Made by a program: the position numbers and the translations under genes. A stretch of DNA of 64,000 nt from Odobenus rosmarus divergens (Eukaryota; Chordata; Mammalia; Carnivora; Odobenidae), in the NCBI RefSeq assembly GCF_000321225.1, contig NW_004450276.1:291724-355723 (forward strand). Direction: 5' to 3'. Shown here one piece after another: positions 36,120-47,338 of this stretch (its first letter is position 1; the number at the start of each line of letters is the position of its first letter). Below the pieces are notes generated by a model. The model saw only the letters and a program-made list of their open reading frames with translations. It searched no databases and was not told the DNA's origin.

Positions 36120-37900
36120 GATATAATATTTAATAGGGAAGGACTTACCAAGAAAGGATTTTTGAATAAATATCTGAAGGAGTTGATAGAAATGAGACCT
36201 GTGAATATCTGGAAGAAGAATAATCTGGACAGAGAGAACAGCAAAGGGCAAAGGCACTGAGTAGGAGTATGCTTATCCTGTTCCAAGTCATCAAGGAAGC
36301 TAGTGTGGCTAGAGCAAAGTGAACAAGGGAGAAAGTAGCAGAAAACAAAAAAACCATATTGATCACTTTTGCACAAGTTTGGGCCAGAGATAATTATGCC
36401 TTGATCATGGCAGAAGTGGAGGTCATGAGAAGTATACAGATTAAGGATATGTTTTAAAGGTAGATGTAGTAGGATTAGCTAATAGATTGATTTAGGCTGT
36501 GAAAGAAAAAAATAAATCAAAAATTATTTTGGGTTCTGTCCTGATCAAATAGATGATTGGAGTTGCTACCACTGGGAAGTAGAGAATTTTAGGAGGAGCA
36601 GGTTTTGGGGAGAACACAGGGTGTTTGATTTGGACATAAAACATTTGGAATGTATAGTAGATATGCAAGTGGATATGTCAAGTAGATAAGTGGAACTACA
36701 GTTCTAGAGTTCAAGGTATCAGACAGGGCTATAATTTTGGAAATAACTTATAGGTGGAATTTTAAAATAAAATGCTAGCTGAGATCACATAGGGACTGAG
36801 TATAGACACTTGAGTTCATATATACTCCAGTGTTTAGATGTTAGGGAGATGAAGAGGGACCAGCAAGGGAGACTGAAGCATGACCAGTGACATCGGTTGT
36901 ATCAAATTTTGTTGCTATAACAAATTATGAGAAGACTGAGAATTGATTATTGGATTCAGCAACATGGAAGCCTTTGGTGACATTGTCAAGAGTGGTGTTG
37001 GTAGAATGGTGGGTGAAAACCTAATTAGCGCAAGTTCAAGAGAGAATGGGAAGAGGCAGAAGATACTGATAAATATTTCAAGTTTTTCTGTAAAAGTGAG
37101 TGGAGATAAAGAGCTGGAGCTAGATGGGGATATGGAGTCAACTGGTTTTGTTTGCTTGTTCTTTTTGGTTTCTTTAGATGACAAAAGTAATGTTTGTGGA
37201 TAAGAATAACATACTCAAAAAATAAATAATCAAAATGGTGGGGGAAATAGTGGAAGGTTACCAGAGTGATGTAATGTCATCCTTTTTGTCTCACTCTAGC
37301 ACACACTAGAGAGATTGACTGTAGATGGGGCAAATGGTTCATCTAATAAGAGAGAGATGAGTGTAAACAGACATACAGTTCTTGGATTAACATAAAGTGG
37401 TAAGTGGTTAGAAGGGCTTTTCTTGTTGCTTCTGTGATTCAGTAAAATTGGAAGCAAGTCAGTGTTTGGGATGAGAATGAAAGAAGGCATGTGGGAAGTT
37501 TAAGAAGAAGATAGGAAATACTGGTAGATTCATTACTGCACTAGGGCCCACCTGTTTATGGTCATAAATTTAAGGGTGACCTGGCTGCATGGTACAAGCA
37601 TGCATGGAGTAGACAATCAGATTGATTTAACTAGAATTGAGATTTTGTTTGGCACAGTTAAAGCTTTTAAAGTATATGCATGGGATTTTAATAAACATGG
37701 AAACTAATCTGGATAGTGAAATAGGGAAATAAGAATGATGGAAGCTTGTATAATCAATTTATTGTAGGTCACAGAGGGGATTTTAAAAAGTAATTAGAAT
37801 TGTAGTACTAAAGGGACCTGGAAGCAGACAGAAAGTGGGGTGCTTGAACCTAAAATTAAGGAAGGGGTACAGATATGGTTAATGGCAATATCTAGAATAT
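36120..37900 (+). mobile_element. Long ancient L1M-like untranslated repeat
   Basis: About 1.8 kb follow one old mammalian repeat in order: 'gacagagagaacagcaaagg', 'gctagtgtggctagagcaaa', 'aggaggagcaggttttgggg', 'caagtggatatgtcaagtag', 'actgagaattgattattgga', 'caagagagaatgggaagagg', 'gcactagggcccacctg' and 'tggagtagacaatcagattg'. This is the longest copy in the window and overlaps frames on both strands (36045-37490) that are not genes. Family assignment (L1M 5'/UTR part) is from memory. Confidence 0.7.
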
Positions 37901-38421
37901 AACTTGGGAGTAAGACTGACTGTGATATTTATATTTGCTTACTTTCTTGATGTTATTTATTTATATCACAAATCATAATTTTGTGCTCCAGATTTTACCT
38001 TAAAAGTTATTATTTTTTATCAAGAAGAAAAATACTAATTTCAAGTAAAACAACAGATTGAAACATTTGCTTCTGTCCTGAAGCCATTTTGAGAATCAAT
38101 CCAAGAACTAATTTTCAAATAATCTTGTACTTCTATCGTTTCACCAGCTGTTTGCACTCAGAAAGTAAATGAAATGCCAAAGATGTTTACATAATGAAAC
38201 CTGAATTACTGAGTTCTACTTCCCAAGAGTTAAGTGATATTAATTCTAAATGAGACTATTGAATTTTTTTCTGGAATCATATCCAAGGCTGGGCCCTTTC
38301 TTTACTAATATGCATTATTGCTTCAAATTAATTATTTATTTTTAGAAATTGTATCTAAATTATTGTCTTTTGATGTTTTGCCATTCAACATTCTGTCACA
38401 CCAAGATTAAAGCCAGTATTA
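37901..38421. other. Unassigned non-coding DNA
   Basis: Nothing recognised. Confidence 0.5.
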
Positions 38422-38437
38422 AAAAAATATTTGTTTT

Positions 38438-38640
38438 GGGGCATGTAGGTGGCTCAGTCAGTTAAGCCTGGGACTCTTGATTTCAGCTTAGGTCATGATC
38501 TCATGGTCATGAGATCAAGCCCCATGTCGGGCTCCATGCTCAGTGCAGAGTCTGTTTCCCTCTCTCTCTCTCCCTCTCCCTCCGCACCTCTCCCTGCTCG
38601 CACTCTTGCTCTTTCTCTCTAAAATAAATAAATCTTAAAA
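38438..38640 (+). mobile_element. CAN-SINE
   Basis: 'ggggcatgtaggtggctcag' head, 'tcatggtcatgagatcaagc' middle, long CT tract and 'aaaataaataaatcttaaaa' tail. Duplicated flanks aaaaaatatttgtttt (38422-38437) and aaaaaattggtttt (38637-38650). Confidence 0.94.
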
Positions 38641-38650
38641 AATTGGTTTT

Positions 38651-39429
38651 ACAAAAATGTAATTAACTTTGAAAATATTGCAGAGTTTCCTTTAATAGTT
38701 ACTCATATAAGGTTGTATAATCCTTATTTTCCAGGTGGGCAAATGAAATTAGTTAAAATACTTAGAAGCCAGAGTTTGGAGGACATTAAGTTCTCCTGAG
38801 CCTTGATTTAGTGATATGATATTAAACATAAGGTCCACCCACTGATTTCCTCAAATGTCAAAGAGACATTTTGAATGGATTTAGGCTATAAAAGCATTTG
38901 GACTAACCTGTAAATTAGATTTCATCCCTGTATTTCTTTCAAACCAGTAAAATAATAAGATGATTTTAGAACTTAATCTCAATAATAATTCAAATAAGAC
39001 AATTACTCAACTAAGTATATAGTTAGCATCCTGGGTGATTTAATTTTACTAGGCCAAGAATGTCAAACATGAAAATCAAGAACTATATTCTGCCAATTCC
39101 TTCTTTGTCCCTAGCAGAGAGAATTTATCTGTCTCATTACTCTTTGCTGAATCTAACCTTGGCATCAGAGTCAGCCACCAGACCGCATTATAGACAGCCA
39201 ATGCTAGTAGATAAACATTGACACACTAGAAGAAAACTCTTTTATGTTCAGGCTCTAATACATTTGAAAGAATTAATACTTCCAAATATTTATTTTATAA
39301 CCAGAGAGTAGTCTGAGTACTAAAAAAGTCTTGGCTGAATAAACATAAATCTATGTTTAAATTAAATAGGAAGTATTGCCAGGTATTAGGCATGAACTTT
39401 GGGAAAAGCATAGGATATTTGGTGTTAAA
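38651..39429. other. Unassigned non-coding DNA
   Basis: No repeat or coding signal recognised. Confidence 0.5.
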
Positions 39430-39431
39430 TA

Positions 39432-39981
39432 TAGTTGACCATCAGAAACATACAATTGTGTGGGTCTACTTATACATGGATTTTTTTTTTATTAATACAG
39501 TGTAGTACTGTAAATGTATTTTCTCTTCCTTATATTCTTGATGATATTTTCTATTCTCTTGCTTGATTTTTTTGGTTTTTTTAAAGATTTTATGTATTTA
39601 TTTGAGAGAATGAGCGAGAGAGAGAGCGCACATGAGTGGGGGGGAGGGGCAGAGTGAGTGGGAGAAGCAGACTCCCTGCTGAGCAGGGAGCCCGAAGTAG
39701 GACTTGATCCTAGGACCCTGGGATCATGACCTGAGCCGAAGGCAGAGGCTTACCCGACTGAGCCACCCAAGCACCCCTCTCTAGCTTGATTTATTATAAG
39801 AATACACTATATAATACATATAACATACAAAACGTGTAAATTGACTATGTTATTGGTAAGGCTTCTGGTCAACAGTAGGCTATTAGTGGTTAAGTTCTTG
39901 GGGGTCACAAGTTATGTGTAGATTTTTGACTGCACGGGGTGGTCAGTGCCCCTAACTCCTGCATTGTTCAAAGTTCAACTG
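39432..39981 (+). mobile_element. Tigger-type (TcMar) non-autonomous DNA transposon, split by a SINE
   Basis: Left end 'tagttgaccatcagaaac' and right end 'ttcaaagttcaactg' are inverted terminal repeats (consensus cagttgacccttgaac). TA dinucleotides flank both (39430-39431 and 39982-39983), as expected for a mariner-superfamily insertion. The internal text, 'acagtgtagtactgtaaatg' and 'taaggcttctggtcaacagt', fits a Tigger3/MER8-like element. A CAN-SINE occupies 39570-39777. No transposase is present. Confidence 0.9.
39570..39777 (-). mobile_element. CAN-SINE inside a Tigger element, antisense
   Basis: Typical antisense copy ending 'gagccacccaagcacccc'. Target-site duplication tctcttgcttgattt (39555-39569) and tctctagcttgattt (39778-39792), which restores the Tigger sequence when removed. 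Confidence 0.96.
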
Positions 39982-40193
39982 TATGGCATCTTTTCTCAAG
40001 GGAACCACAGTTTTTAGAGGATGTTGTGTGGTTAGGGTTTTGGACAGACATGAAACAGGTTATATCACGATTACAACTTGTGGTCGTTTCTATGAAGAAG
40101 TATAGCATGCCATGAGAGTAAGACAGAGAAACTCAATTTATGTGGGTGAAGTGCAAGGTCTCAATGTAGAAATGATATTAAAACAGAACTTTA

Positions 40194-40383
40194 GGGACGC
40201 CTGCGTGGCTCAGTCAGTTAAGCATCTGCCTTTGGCTCAGGTCATGATCCCAGGGTCCTGGGATCGAGTCCCACATCAGGCTTCTTGCTCAGCAGGGAGC
40301 CTGCTTCTCCCTCTGCCTGCTGCTCCCCCTGCTTGTGCTCTCTCTTTCTCTGATAAACAAATAAATAAAATCTTTAAAAAAAA
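40194..40383 (+). mobile_element. CAN-SINE, first of a nested tandem pair
   Basis: 'gggacgcctgcgtggctcag' head and 'aaataaataaaatctttaaa' tail. Its target sequence is at 40178-40193 (ttaaaacagaacttta) and recurs after the second SINE, so the second copy landed in its right flank. Confidence 0.94.
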
Positions 40384-40392
40384 TAAAACAGA

Positions 40393-40575
40393 GGGGCGCC
40401 TGGGTGGCTCAGTTGGTTGAGCAACTGCCTTCAGCTTGGGTCCTGTTCCCACGGTCCTGGGATCAAGCCCCACATCAGGCTCCCTGCTCGGCAGGGTCCT
40501 GCTTCTCCCTCTTCTTCTGCCGCTCCCACTGCTTGTGCTCTCCTGCTCTCTCTCTCTCAAGTAAATAAATAAAAT
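40393..40575 (+). mobile_element. CAN-SINE, second of a nested tandem pair
   Basis: Well-preserved 'ggggcgcctgggtggctcag' head. The flanks 'aaataaaacaga' before and 'aaataaaacaa' after show insertion next to the tail of the first SINE. A 94-codon minus frame over both SINEs (40276-40560) is antisense reading only. Confidence 0.94.
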
Positions 40576-40589
40576 ATTTTAAAGAAATA

Positions 40590-41055
40590 AAACAACTTTA
40601 TGGTGAATCGGTATTAATCAGGGTAAGACACTAGTGCCTTTGTGTTTATGTGTATGTAATTGGGGTTCATGGGGGAAGATGAGAATATTCTTTCTTAGAG
40701 CCTCAGGAAGGAACATGCTTGGCATGTTTTAGGAACAGAAGAAAGGCCAGTGTGTGGAGAAACTCCCAAGTAAAACAGAAGTCTGTGCAAGAATATTATG
40801 GTCCACTTATGAAACAAACTAAAATGATTCATGATTTGAATCATTGCTGGAAGATATTAAAACATGCTCATTTAATCTTCATGTTGTTTAAGTAGTATAG
40901 GTTGAAGGTAGATTGCAGTCCTTTGAATGGTATGAGGTGAGCAAGTCAAGATGGCATACAGAAACAACTCTTCTGAAAATCTTTTCTTTGCAGGTGATTA
41001 CCTAGAAATTCTGCATGATGAGGACAAGAAACACTTCAACTTTTATTTTCTTAAA
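40590..41055. other. Unassigned non-coding DNA
   Basis: Nothing recognised. It borders the 3' end of the L1. Confidence 0.5.
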
Positions 41056-41309
41056 GTTTTTATTTAAATTCCAGTTAGTTAACATACAGTGTAATATTGG
41101 TTTCAGGTGTGCAGTATAATGATTCAATAATTCCATACATCACCTTGTGCTCATCATAACACGTGCACTCCTTAATCCCCATCACCTATTTCACCCATCT
41201 CCCCACTTACATCCACTCTGGTAACCATCAATTTGTTCTCTAGTTAAGAGTCTGTTTCTTGATTTGTACCTTTCTCTACTTTTCTCCCTCTTTGTTCATT
41301 TGTTTTGTT

Positions 41310-44300
41310 TCTTAAATTCCACATACGGGTGAAATCATATGATATTTGTCTTTCTCTGACTGATTTATTTCACTTAGCATTATCCTCTCCAGCTCCATCA
41401 TGTCATTGCAAAAGGCAAGATTTCATTCTTTTTTATGGCTGAATAATATTCCATTACATATACATACCACAACTTCTCTAACCATTTATCACTCTGTGGA
41501 CACTTGGACTATTTCCAAAATTTGGCTAGTGTAGATAATGTTACTATAAACAGCAGGGTGCATGTATTCCTTTGAATTAGTATTTTTGTATTCTTTAGGG
41601 AAAACACCTAGTAGTGCAATTGATGGATTGCAGGGTAGTTCTATTTTTAACTTTTTGAAGAAACTCCATACTATTTTCCAGAGTGGCTGCACCAGTTTGC
41701 ATTCCACCCAACAGCAAAAGAGGGTTCTTCTTTCTCCACATCCTGGCCAACACTTGTTGTTTCTTGTGGTTTTTATTTTAGTCATTCTGACAGGTGTAAG
41801 GTATTATCTCACTGTAGTTTTGATCTGCATTTCCCTGATGATGAGTGATGTTGAGCACCTTTTATGTGTTTGTTGGCCATCTGTATGTATTCTTTGGAGA
41901 AATGTCTGTTCATATCTTCTGTCTATTTTAAATTAGATTATTTGTTTTTGGTGTTGAGTTGTATAAGTTCTTTATATATTTTGGATACTAATCCTTTATC
42001 AGATATGTCATTTGCAAATATCTTCTCCCATTCAGTAGGTTATCTTTCAGTTTTGTCAACTGTTTCCTTTGCTATGCAGAAGCTTTTTATTTTGATGAAG
42101 TTCCAATAGTTTATTTTTGCTTTTGTTTTTGTTGCCTCAGGAGAAATATCTAGAAAGAAATTGCTATGGCAGATGTCAAAGAGGTTAATGCCTGAGTTCT
42201 CCTCTAGAATTTTTATGGTTTCAGGTCTCTCATTTAGGTCTTTCATCCATTTTGAATTTATCTGTGTGTACAGCCTAAGAAAATCGTCTAGTTTCATTCT
42301 TTTGCATGTTGCTGTTCAGTTTTCCCAACACCATTTATTGAAGAGACTGTCTTTTTCCCACTGGATATTCTTTTCTGATTTGTTGAAGATTAATGGATCA
42401 TATAGTTGTGGGTTCATTTCTGGGTTTTCTGGTTTTTTGTTTGTTTGGTTGGTTTGTTTTTTTTCCTGTCTTTTAAGTAGGCTCCACAACAAGCCTGGAG
42501 TGCAATGCAGGGCTTGAACTCATGACCCTGAGATCAAGACCTGAGCTGAAATCAAGAGTTGGACATTTAACCAACTGAGACACTGAGGCATCCCTGGGTT
42601 TTCTTCTTTGTTTCATTGCTCTATATGTCTATTTTTGTGCCAGTATCATACTGTTTTGATCACTACAAATTTATAATATAACCTGAAGTCTAGAATTGTG
42701 ATGCCTCCAGCTTTGCTTTTCTTTTTCAAGGTTGCTTTGGCTATTCGGGGTCTTTTGTGGTTCCATACAAATTTTAGGATTGTTTGTCCTAGCTCTGTGA
42801 AAAATGCTGTTGGTATTTTGATAGGGATTGCATTAAATGTGTAGATTGCTTTGGGCAGTGTAGACTTTTTAAGAATATTTGTTCTTCCAATCCATGAGCA
42901 TGTTATTTCTTTCCATTTCTTTGTGTCACCTTCAATTTCTTTCATCAGTGTTTTATAATTTTCAGGGTATGGATCTTTCATCACTTTGATTAGGTTTATT
43001 CCTAGGTATCTTATGGTTTTTGGTGCAATTATAAATGGAATTGATTCCTTAAATTCTCCTTCTGCTGCTTCATTATTGATGTATGGCTATACAACAGATT
43101 TGTGTACATTAATTTTGTATCCTGAAACTTTACTGAATTCATGTATCAGTTTTAGTGTTTTTTTCTTTTTCAGCCAGTTGTCTGTATAGAGTATCATGTC
43201 ATCTGCAAATACTGAAAGTTTTACTTCCTTACCTGGTGTCTTTACCTGGTTTAAGTATCAGAAAAATGCTTGCCTCAAAGAACGAATTTGGAAAATTCCC
43301 TTTCTTTTCTATTTTTGGAATAGTTTGAGAATAGGTATTAGTTGTTCTTTAAATGTTTGGTAGAATTCTCCTGTGAAGCCAGCTTGCCCTGGACTTTTGT
43401 TTGTAGGAAGTTTTTTGATTACTGATTCAATCTTTGCTGGTTATCAGTCTGTTCAAATTTTCCATTTCTGCCTGTTTCAGTTTTGGTAGTTTATATGTTT
43501 GTAGGAATATATCCATTTTTTTCAGGATGTCCAATTTGTTGGCATATAGTTTTTCATAATATTCTCTTATAATTGTTTGTATTTCTGTGGTGCTGGTTGT
43601 TATTTTTCCTTTCTCTTTGCGATTTTATTTATTTGGGTCCTTTTTCTTTTCTTTTTGATACATCTGGCTAGACGTTTATCAATTTTATTAATTTTTCAAA
43701 GAATCAGCTCCTGTTTTCCTTGATCTGTTCTATTTTATTTTTTTGTTTCTATAAACTTTATTTCTGCTCTGATCTTTATTATTTCCTTCCTTCTGCTGGC
43801 CTTAGTCTTCATTTGTTGTTTTTTTCCCAGCTCCTTTAGGTATAAAGTTAGGTTGTTTATTTGTGATTTTTGTTTCTTGAGGTAGGCCTCTATTGCTACA
43901 TACTTCCCTCCAGGATCACTCTTGCTGCATCCCAAAGATTTTGGACCATTGTGTTTTCATTTTCATTTGTTTCCATTTACTTTTTTTTTTTTTATTTCTT
44001 TTTTGATATCCTGGTTGACCCATTCACTGTTTAGTAGCATGTTGTTTAAACTCCTTGTGTTTGTGGTCTTTCCAAATTTTTTCTTGTGGTTGACTTATAG
44101 TTTTATAGCATTGTAGTCAGAAAAGGTGCATGGCATGATTTCAATCTTTTTGTATTTGTTGAGTTCTGAATTTTGACCTAATTTTTTATCTTTCTGGAGA
44201 ATATCCCATGTGCACTTAAAAAGAATGTGCTTTCTGCTGTGTTAGGATGGAATATTCTGAATATATATGTTTAAGTCCATCTGTTCCAGTATGTCATTCA

Positions 44301-44785
44301 AAGCCACTATTTTCTTGTTTATTTTCTGTTTAGATGATCTGTCCATTGCTGTAAGTGGAGTCTTAAAGTCCTACTGTTTTGCATTATTATCAATTAGTTG
44401 CTTTATGGTTGTTATTAATTGTTTTATATATTTGGGTGCTCCCATTTTGGGTATATAAATATTTACAATTATATCTTCTTGTTGGATTGTCCCTTTATTG
44501 TGATATGGTGCCCTTCTTTGTCTCTTGTTATAGTCTTTGTTTTAAAGTCTAGTTTGTCTAAGTATTGCTACTCTGGCTTTTTTTTGACAGCCATTTGCAT
44601 GATAAATGTTTCTCTCTCCCTTCTCTTTCAATCTGCAGTTGTCTTTAAGTCTAAAATGAATCTCTTGTAGGCAGCATATAGATGGGTCTTGTTTTTTAAT
44701 CCATTCTGACACCCTATGTGTTTTGACCTGAGCATTTAGTCCATTTACAATCAAGGGAATTATTGATAGATATGTATTTTGTCAT
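41310..44785 (-). pseudogene. L1 ORF2 (endonuclease/reverse transcriptase) remnant
   Basis: The probable start codon lies at 44785-44783 on the minus strand, with a +1 frameshift a few codons later. The frame at 44542-44754 carries the endonuclease start ('SEWIKKQDPSICCLQEIH', keeping the glutamate of the QE.H motif). The reverse transcriptase 'FADDM' site is readable at about 43,186-43,206. The frame at 42646-42984 holds '[15 protein letters not shown]', a conserved segment downstream of the RT domain, and 41489-41785 the C-terminal '[10 protein letters not shown]' zinc-knuckle-like region. The segment just upstream of FADD is deleted. No complete protein can be made. Confidence 0.93.
42431..42594 (-). 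mobile_element. Short-type CAN-SINE inside L1 ORF2, antisense
   Basis: Antisense copy with 'ttttaagtaggctccacaac' and 'gagacactgaggcatccc', lacking the long CT tract. Flanked by tgggttttct at 42421-42430 and 42595-42604, and removal restores L1 ORF2 text. Confidence 0.93.
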
Positions 44786-44921
44786 TTTGTTACTTGTTTT
44801 GTCATTGTTTCTGGAGATTTCTCTGATCCTTTCTTGTCTTTGTCACTTTGGTCTCTCTTTTGCACTCAAAGGGTTCCCTTTAATATTTCTTGCAAGGCTG
44901 GTTTAGTGGTCACAAACTCCT

Positions 44922-45700
44922 TTAGTTTGTTTGTCTGGGAAACTCTATCTCTCCTTCTATTCTGAATGATAGTCTTGCTGAATAGAATATTACTGGCTGC
45001 AGATTTTTCCCATTCAGCACTTTTAATAGATCATGCCACTCTCCTCTGGTTTGCCAAATTTCTGTTGAAAAATCTCCAGCTAGTTTTATGGGCCTTCCTT
45101 TGTAAGTTAAGGACTTCTTTTGTCTTGCTGCTTTTAAAACTTTTTCTTTATCACTGTGTTTTGCAAATTTCATTAAAATATGTCTTGATGTTGGCCTGCT
45201 CTTGTTGATTTTGCTAGGAGTTCTGGATGTCTGTTTCCTTCTCCAAATTATGGAAGTTTTCAGCTATTATTTCTTCAAATAAATTGTCTACCCCCCTTTT
45301 CTCTCTTTTTCTTCTTCTAGGACTCCTATAATATGAATGCTATTACATCTGATGGAGTCACTGAATTCCCTAAGTCTATTCTTATGTTGCACAATTCTTT
45401 GTCTTTCATTCAACTTCATTATTTTCCATTATTTTATCTTCAAAGTCACTAATTCATTCCTCTGCTTCTTCCAGCCTGCTGTTCATTTCATCAAGCCTGT
45501 TTCTAATCTTGCTTATTATATCGTTCATCTCTGTTTGATTCTTTTTTAACTCTTTTATCTCTGTGGTAAGGGTCTCACTGGTGTCTTATATTCTTTTCTC
45601 AAGCCCAGCTAGTATCCTTATGATTGTTGCTTTAAATTCTCCATCAGGCATGTTACTTATATCTGTTTAGCTTAGATCTCTGGCTGTGGTCTTATCTTAT
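44922..45700 (-). pseudogene. L1 ORF1 (RNA-binding protein) remnant
   Basis: The minus frame 44922-45173 encodes the C-terminal domain, with 'KVLKAARQKKSLTYKGRPI' and 'QTRGEWHDLLKVLN', typical of ORF1p, the trimeric RNA-binding chaperone. Further upstream, to about 45,700, the reading is coiled-coil-like (for example 'SKIRNRLDEMNSRLEEAEE' near 45,480-45,520) but broken by stops. Non-functional. Confidence 0.9.
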
Positions 45701-45749
45701 TCTTTCATTTGGGATAAATTCCTCTGTCTTCAATTTTGTCTAAGTCTTT

Positions 45750-46813
45750 GCCTTCTTTGTCTTAGAAAAGCTAGTTATGTCTCCTGCTTCTGAAAGTAGT
45801 GGCCTTGTGAAGAGGAGGTCATGTAGTACCTCAGGGAATGTCTCTGGTGTGTGCTGCATGTGCTCTCCTATTGTGTTTTGGCTACTCTATCCATCATGCC
45901 AGTCATCTGCAGAGGCTTTCCTTGCCTGCTGTGGGCAGTGTTTGTCCCTGGTCTGAATGTCAGGAGTTTTGACTAGGTATGCTCTGGTCTGCTTGTGAAA
46001 TGAGACCTGACATCACTTCCACCAGAACTGAGGCCCTGCAGAACTCTGGTTGGAAGAAATGGTGTGAACAGGGGTTTGTGCTGGTGTTTGGAGGGGAGGG
46101 TCCCACCGTGCTGGGACTGAGGCAAGATTGACTGAGAAGGGAAGTCTTACCAGATCTCATTGGGGTGGGGTTTGGTGTAAGCAAGTTAGGCAGCCAGTGT
46201 CAGCACTGTGCTACTTCCCACAAGTGTTTGCTCTGTGTTTATTCTGAGGTGCAGAGGTTGGAAATGGCACTGGCCAGTTCCTTTGTTCTCAGAGAGGTGT
46301 CTCTGAATACTGCCTCTCAGGGATGCACTCTGAAAAAGTGAATAATCTCCCCTCTGTGTACCCTAGCTGTTCTTCAGATTGCTGCCCCTCGAGTTGTTTG
46401 CCTGCCTTCTCCCCAGGAGCAGTGCAGTGCCCTTGGGGCTCTATCCTAGCCAAGCCTGCTGACCTTTAAAACTCCAGTCTTTAAGCCCTGCTGGTTATAA
46501 GAACTCATGAAATTCAGCCCCTCTTGTTTCCTAAACCAGTGGCTTTGCAGAAGTGTTCTCCTTGTGTGTTCCCCTGTGTGCTCCTATCCCTCTTGCCCTC
46601 TCCCCTTTGCAGCACCCCTGATCTATTTCTCTCCTAAACCAAATCTCTGTACTTCCTACCTTCTTCAATGTAGCTAGGTTCTTCTCTCCCTTTAATTGTG
46701 GAATCTTCAGGTCAACTTCTGGGGTATTTAAGATTATTTGATAGTTATCTAGTTGTGTTTTGGGGATGAAATGAGCCTAGAGTTCTCCTACTCTTCTGCC
46801 ATCTTCCAAACTC
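45750..46813 (-). promoter_or_regulatory. L1 5' UTR with former internal promoter
   Basis: About 1 kb upstream of the ORF1 remnant on the minus strand, clearly less AT-rich than the surroundings. In full-length L1 this segment holds the internal promoter. The 5' tip 'gaagatggcagaagagtag' resembles the conserved start of carnivore L1, and the 'aagatggc' piece fits a YY1-type site. Whether it still drives transcription cannot be told from the sequence. Confidence 0.6.
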
Positions 46814-46831
46814 CCAGGAAACATTTTTTAT

Positions 46832-47320
46832 AGTTTTTTTTTAATTTCAATTCAGTTAGTTAACTTATAGTGTATTATTAGTGTCAGAGGTAGAATTTAG
46901 TGATTTGTCAATTGCATATAACACCCAGTACTCATTATATCAATTGCCCTCCTTAATGCCCATCACCTAGTTACTACATCTCTCCACCCTCTACCCCTCC
47001 AGCAACCCTCAGTTTGTTTCGTATTGTTAAGAGTCTCTTATGGGGGGCACCTGGGTGGCTCAGTTGTTAAGCATCTGCCTTCAGCTCAGTTCATGATCCC
47101 AGGGTCCTGGGATCGAGCCGCACATCAGGCTCTCTGCTCAGCGGGAAGCCTGCTTCTCCCTCTCCCTCTCCCCCTGCTTGTGTTCCTGCTCTTGCTGTCT
47201 CTCTGTCTGTCAAATAAATAAATAAAATCTTTAAAAAAAAAGTGTCTCTTATGGTTTGTCTCTCTCTCTGATTTCATCTTATTTTATTTTTCCCTCCATT
47301 TCCCTATGATCCTCTGTTTT
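46832..47320 (-). mobile_element. 5'-truncated L1 3' end, antisense, containing a SINE
   Basis: Only 3' UTR text ('cattcagttagttaactta'-like start, 'ctccttaatgcccatcacct', 'cagtttgtttcgtattgtta'). Duplicated flanks ccaggaaacattttttatag (from 46814) and ccaagaaacattttttaaaa (from 47321) show a separate insertion immediately beside the 5' end of the longer L1. Confidence 0.92.
47044..47241 (+). mobile_element. CAN-SINE inside truncated L1
   Basis: 'ggggcacctgggtggctcag' head, 'gggtcctgggatcgagccgc' middle and 'caaataaataaataaaatct' tail. Duplication gagtctcttatgg (47031-47043) and gtgtctcttatgg (47242-47254). Confidence 0.96.
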
Positions 47321-47338
47321 CCAAGAAACATTTTTTAA

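Larger units (their letters stand above)
41056..46813 (-). mobile_element. L1 spanning 5' end to 3' tail, antisense, inactivated
   Basis: On the minus strand the layout is complete: 5' UTR starting 'gggagtttggaagatggcag' near 46813, ORF1 (about 45,700-44,940), ORF2 (44,785 to about 41,310) and 3' UTR with an A/T-rich tail near 41056. It is dead for several reasons: frameshifts and stops in both ORFs, an internal ORF2 deletion next to the reverse transcriptase 'FADD' site (near 43,205-43,260, about 0.6-0.7 kb short of a normal L1 by my estimate), and a SINE at 42431-42594. Flanking duplications are not clear. Confidence 0.93.

Noticed and set aside
36943..37203. Overlapping frames on both strands
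   Set aside because: They lie in a single ancient repeat and overlap each other. No conserved protein is recognisable.
40276..40560. 94-codon minus-strand frame rich in R, G and S
   Set aside because: It reads the antisense of two adjacent CAN-SINEs and matches SINE sequence in full.
41562..41936. 124-codon plus-strand open frame
   Set aside because: It is the antisense strand of the L1 ORF2 C-terminal region. The real (dead) coding sense is minus.
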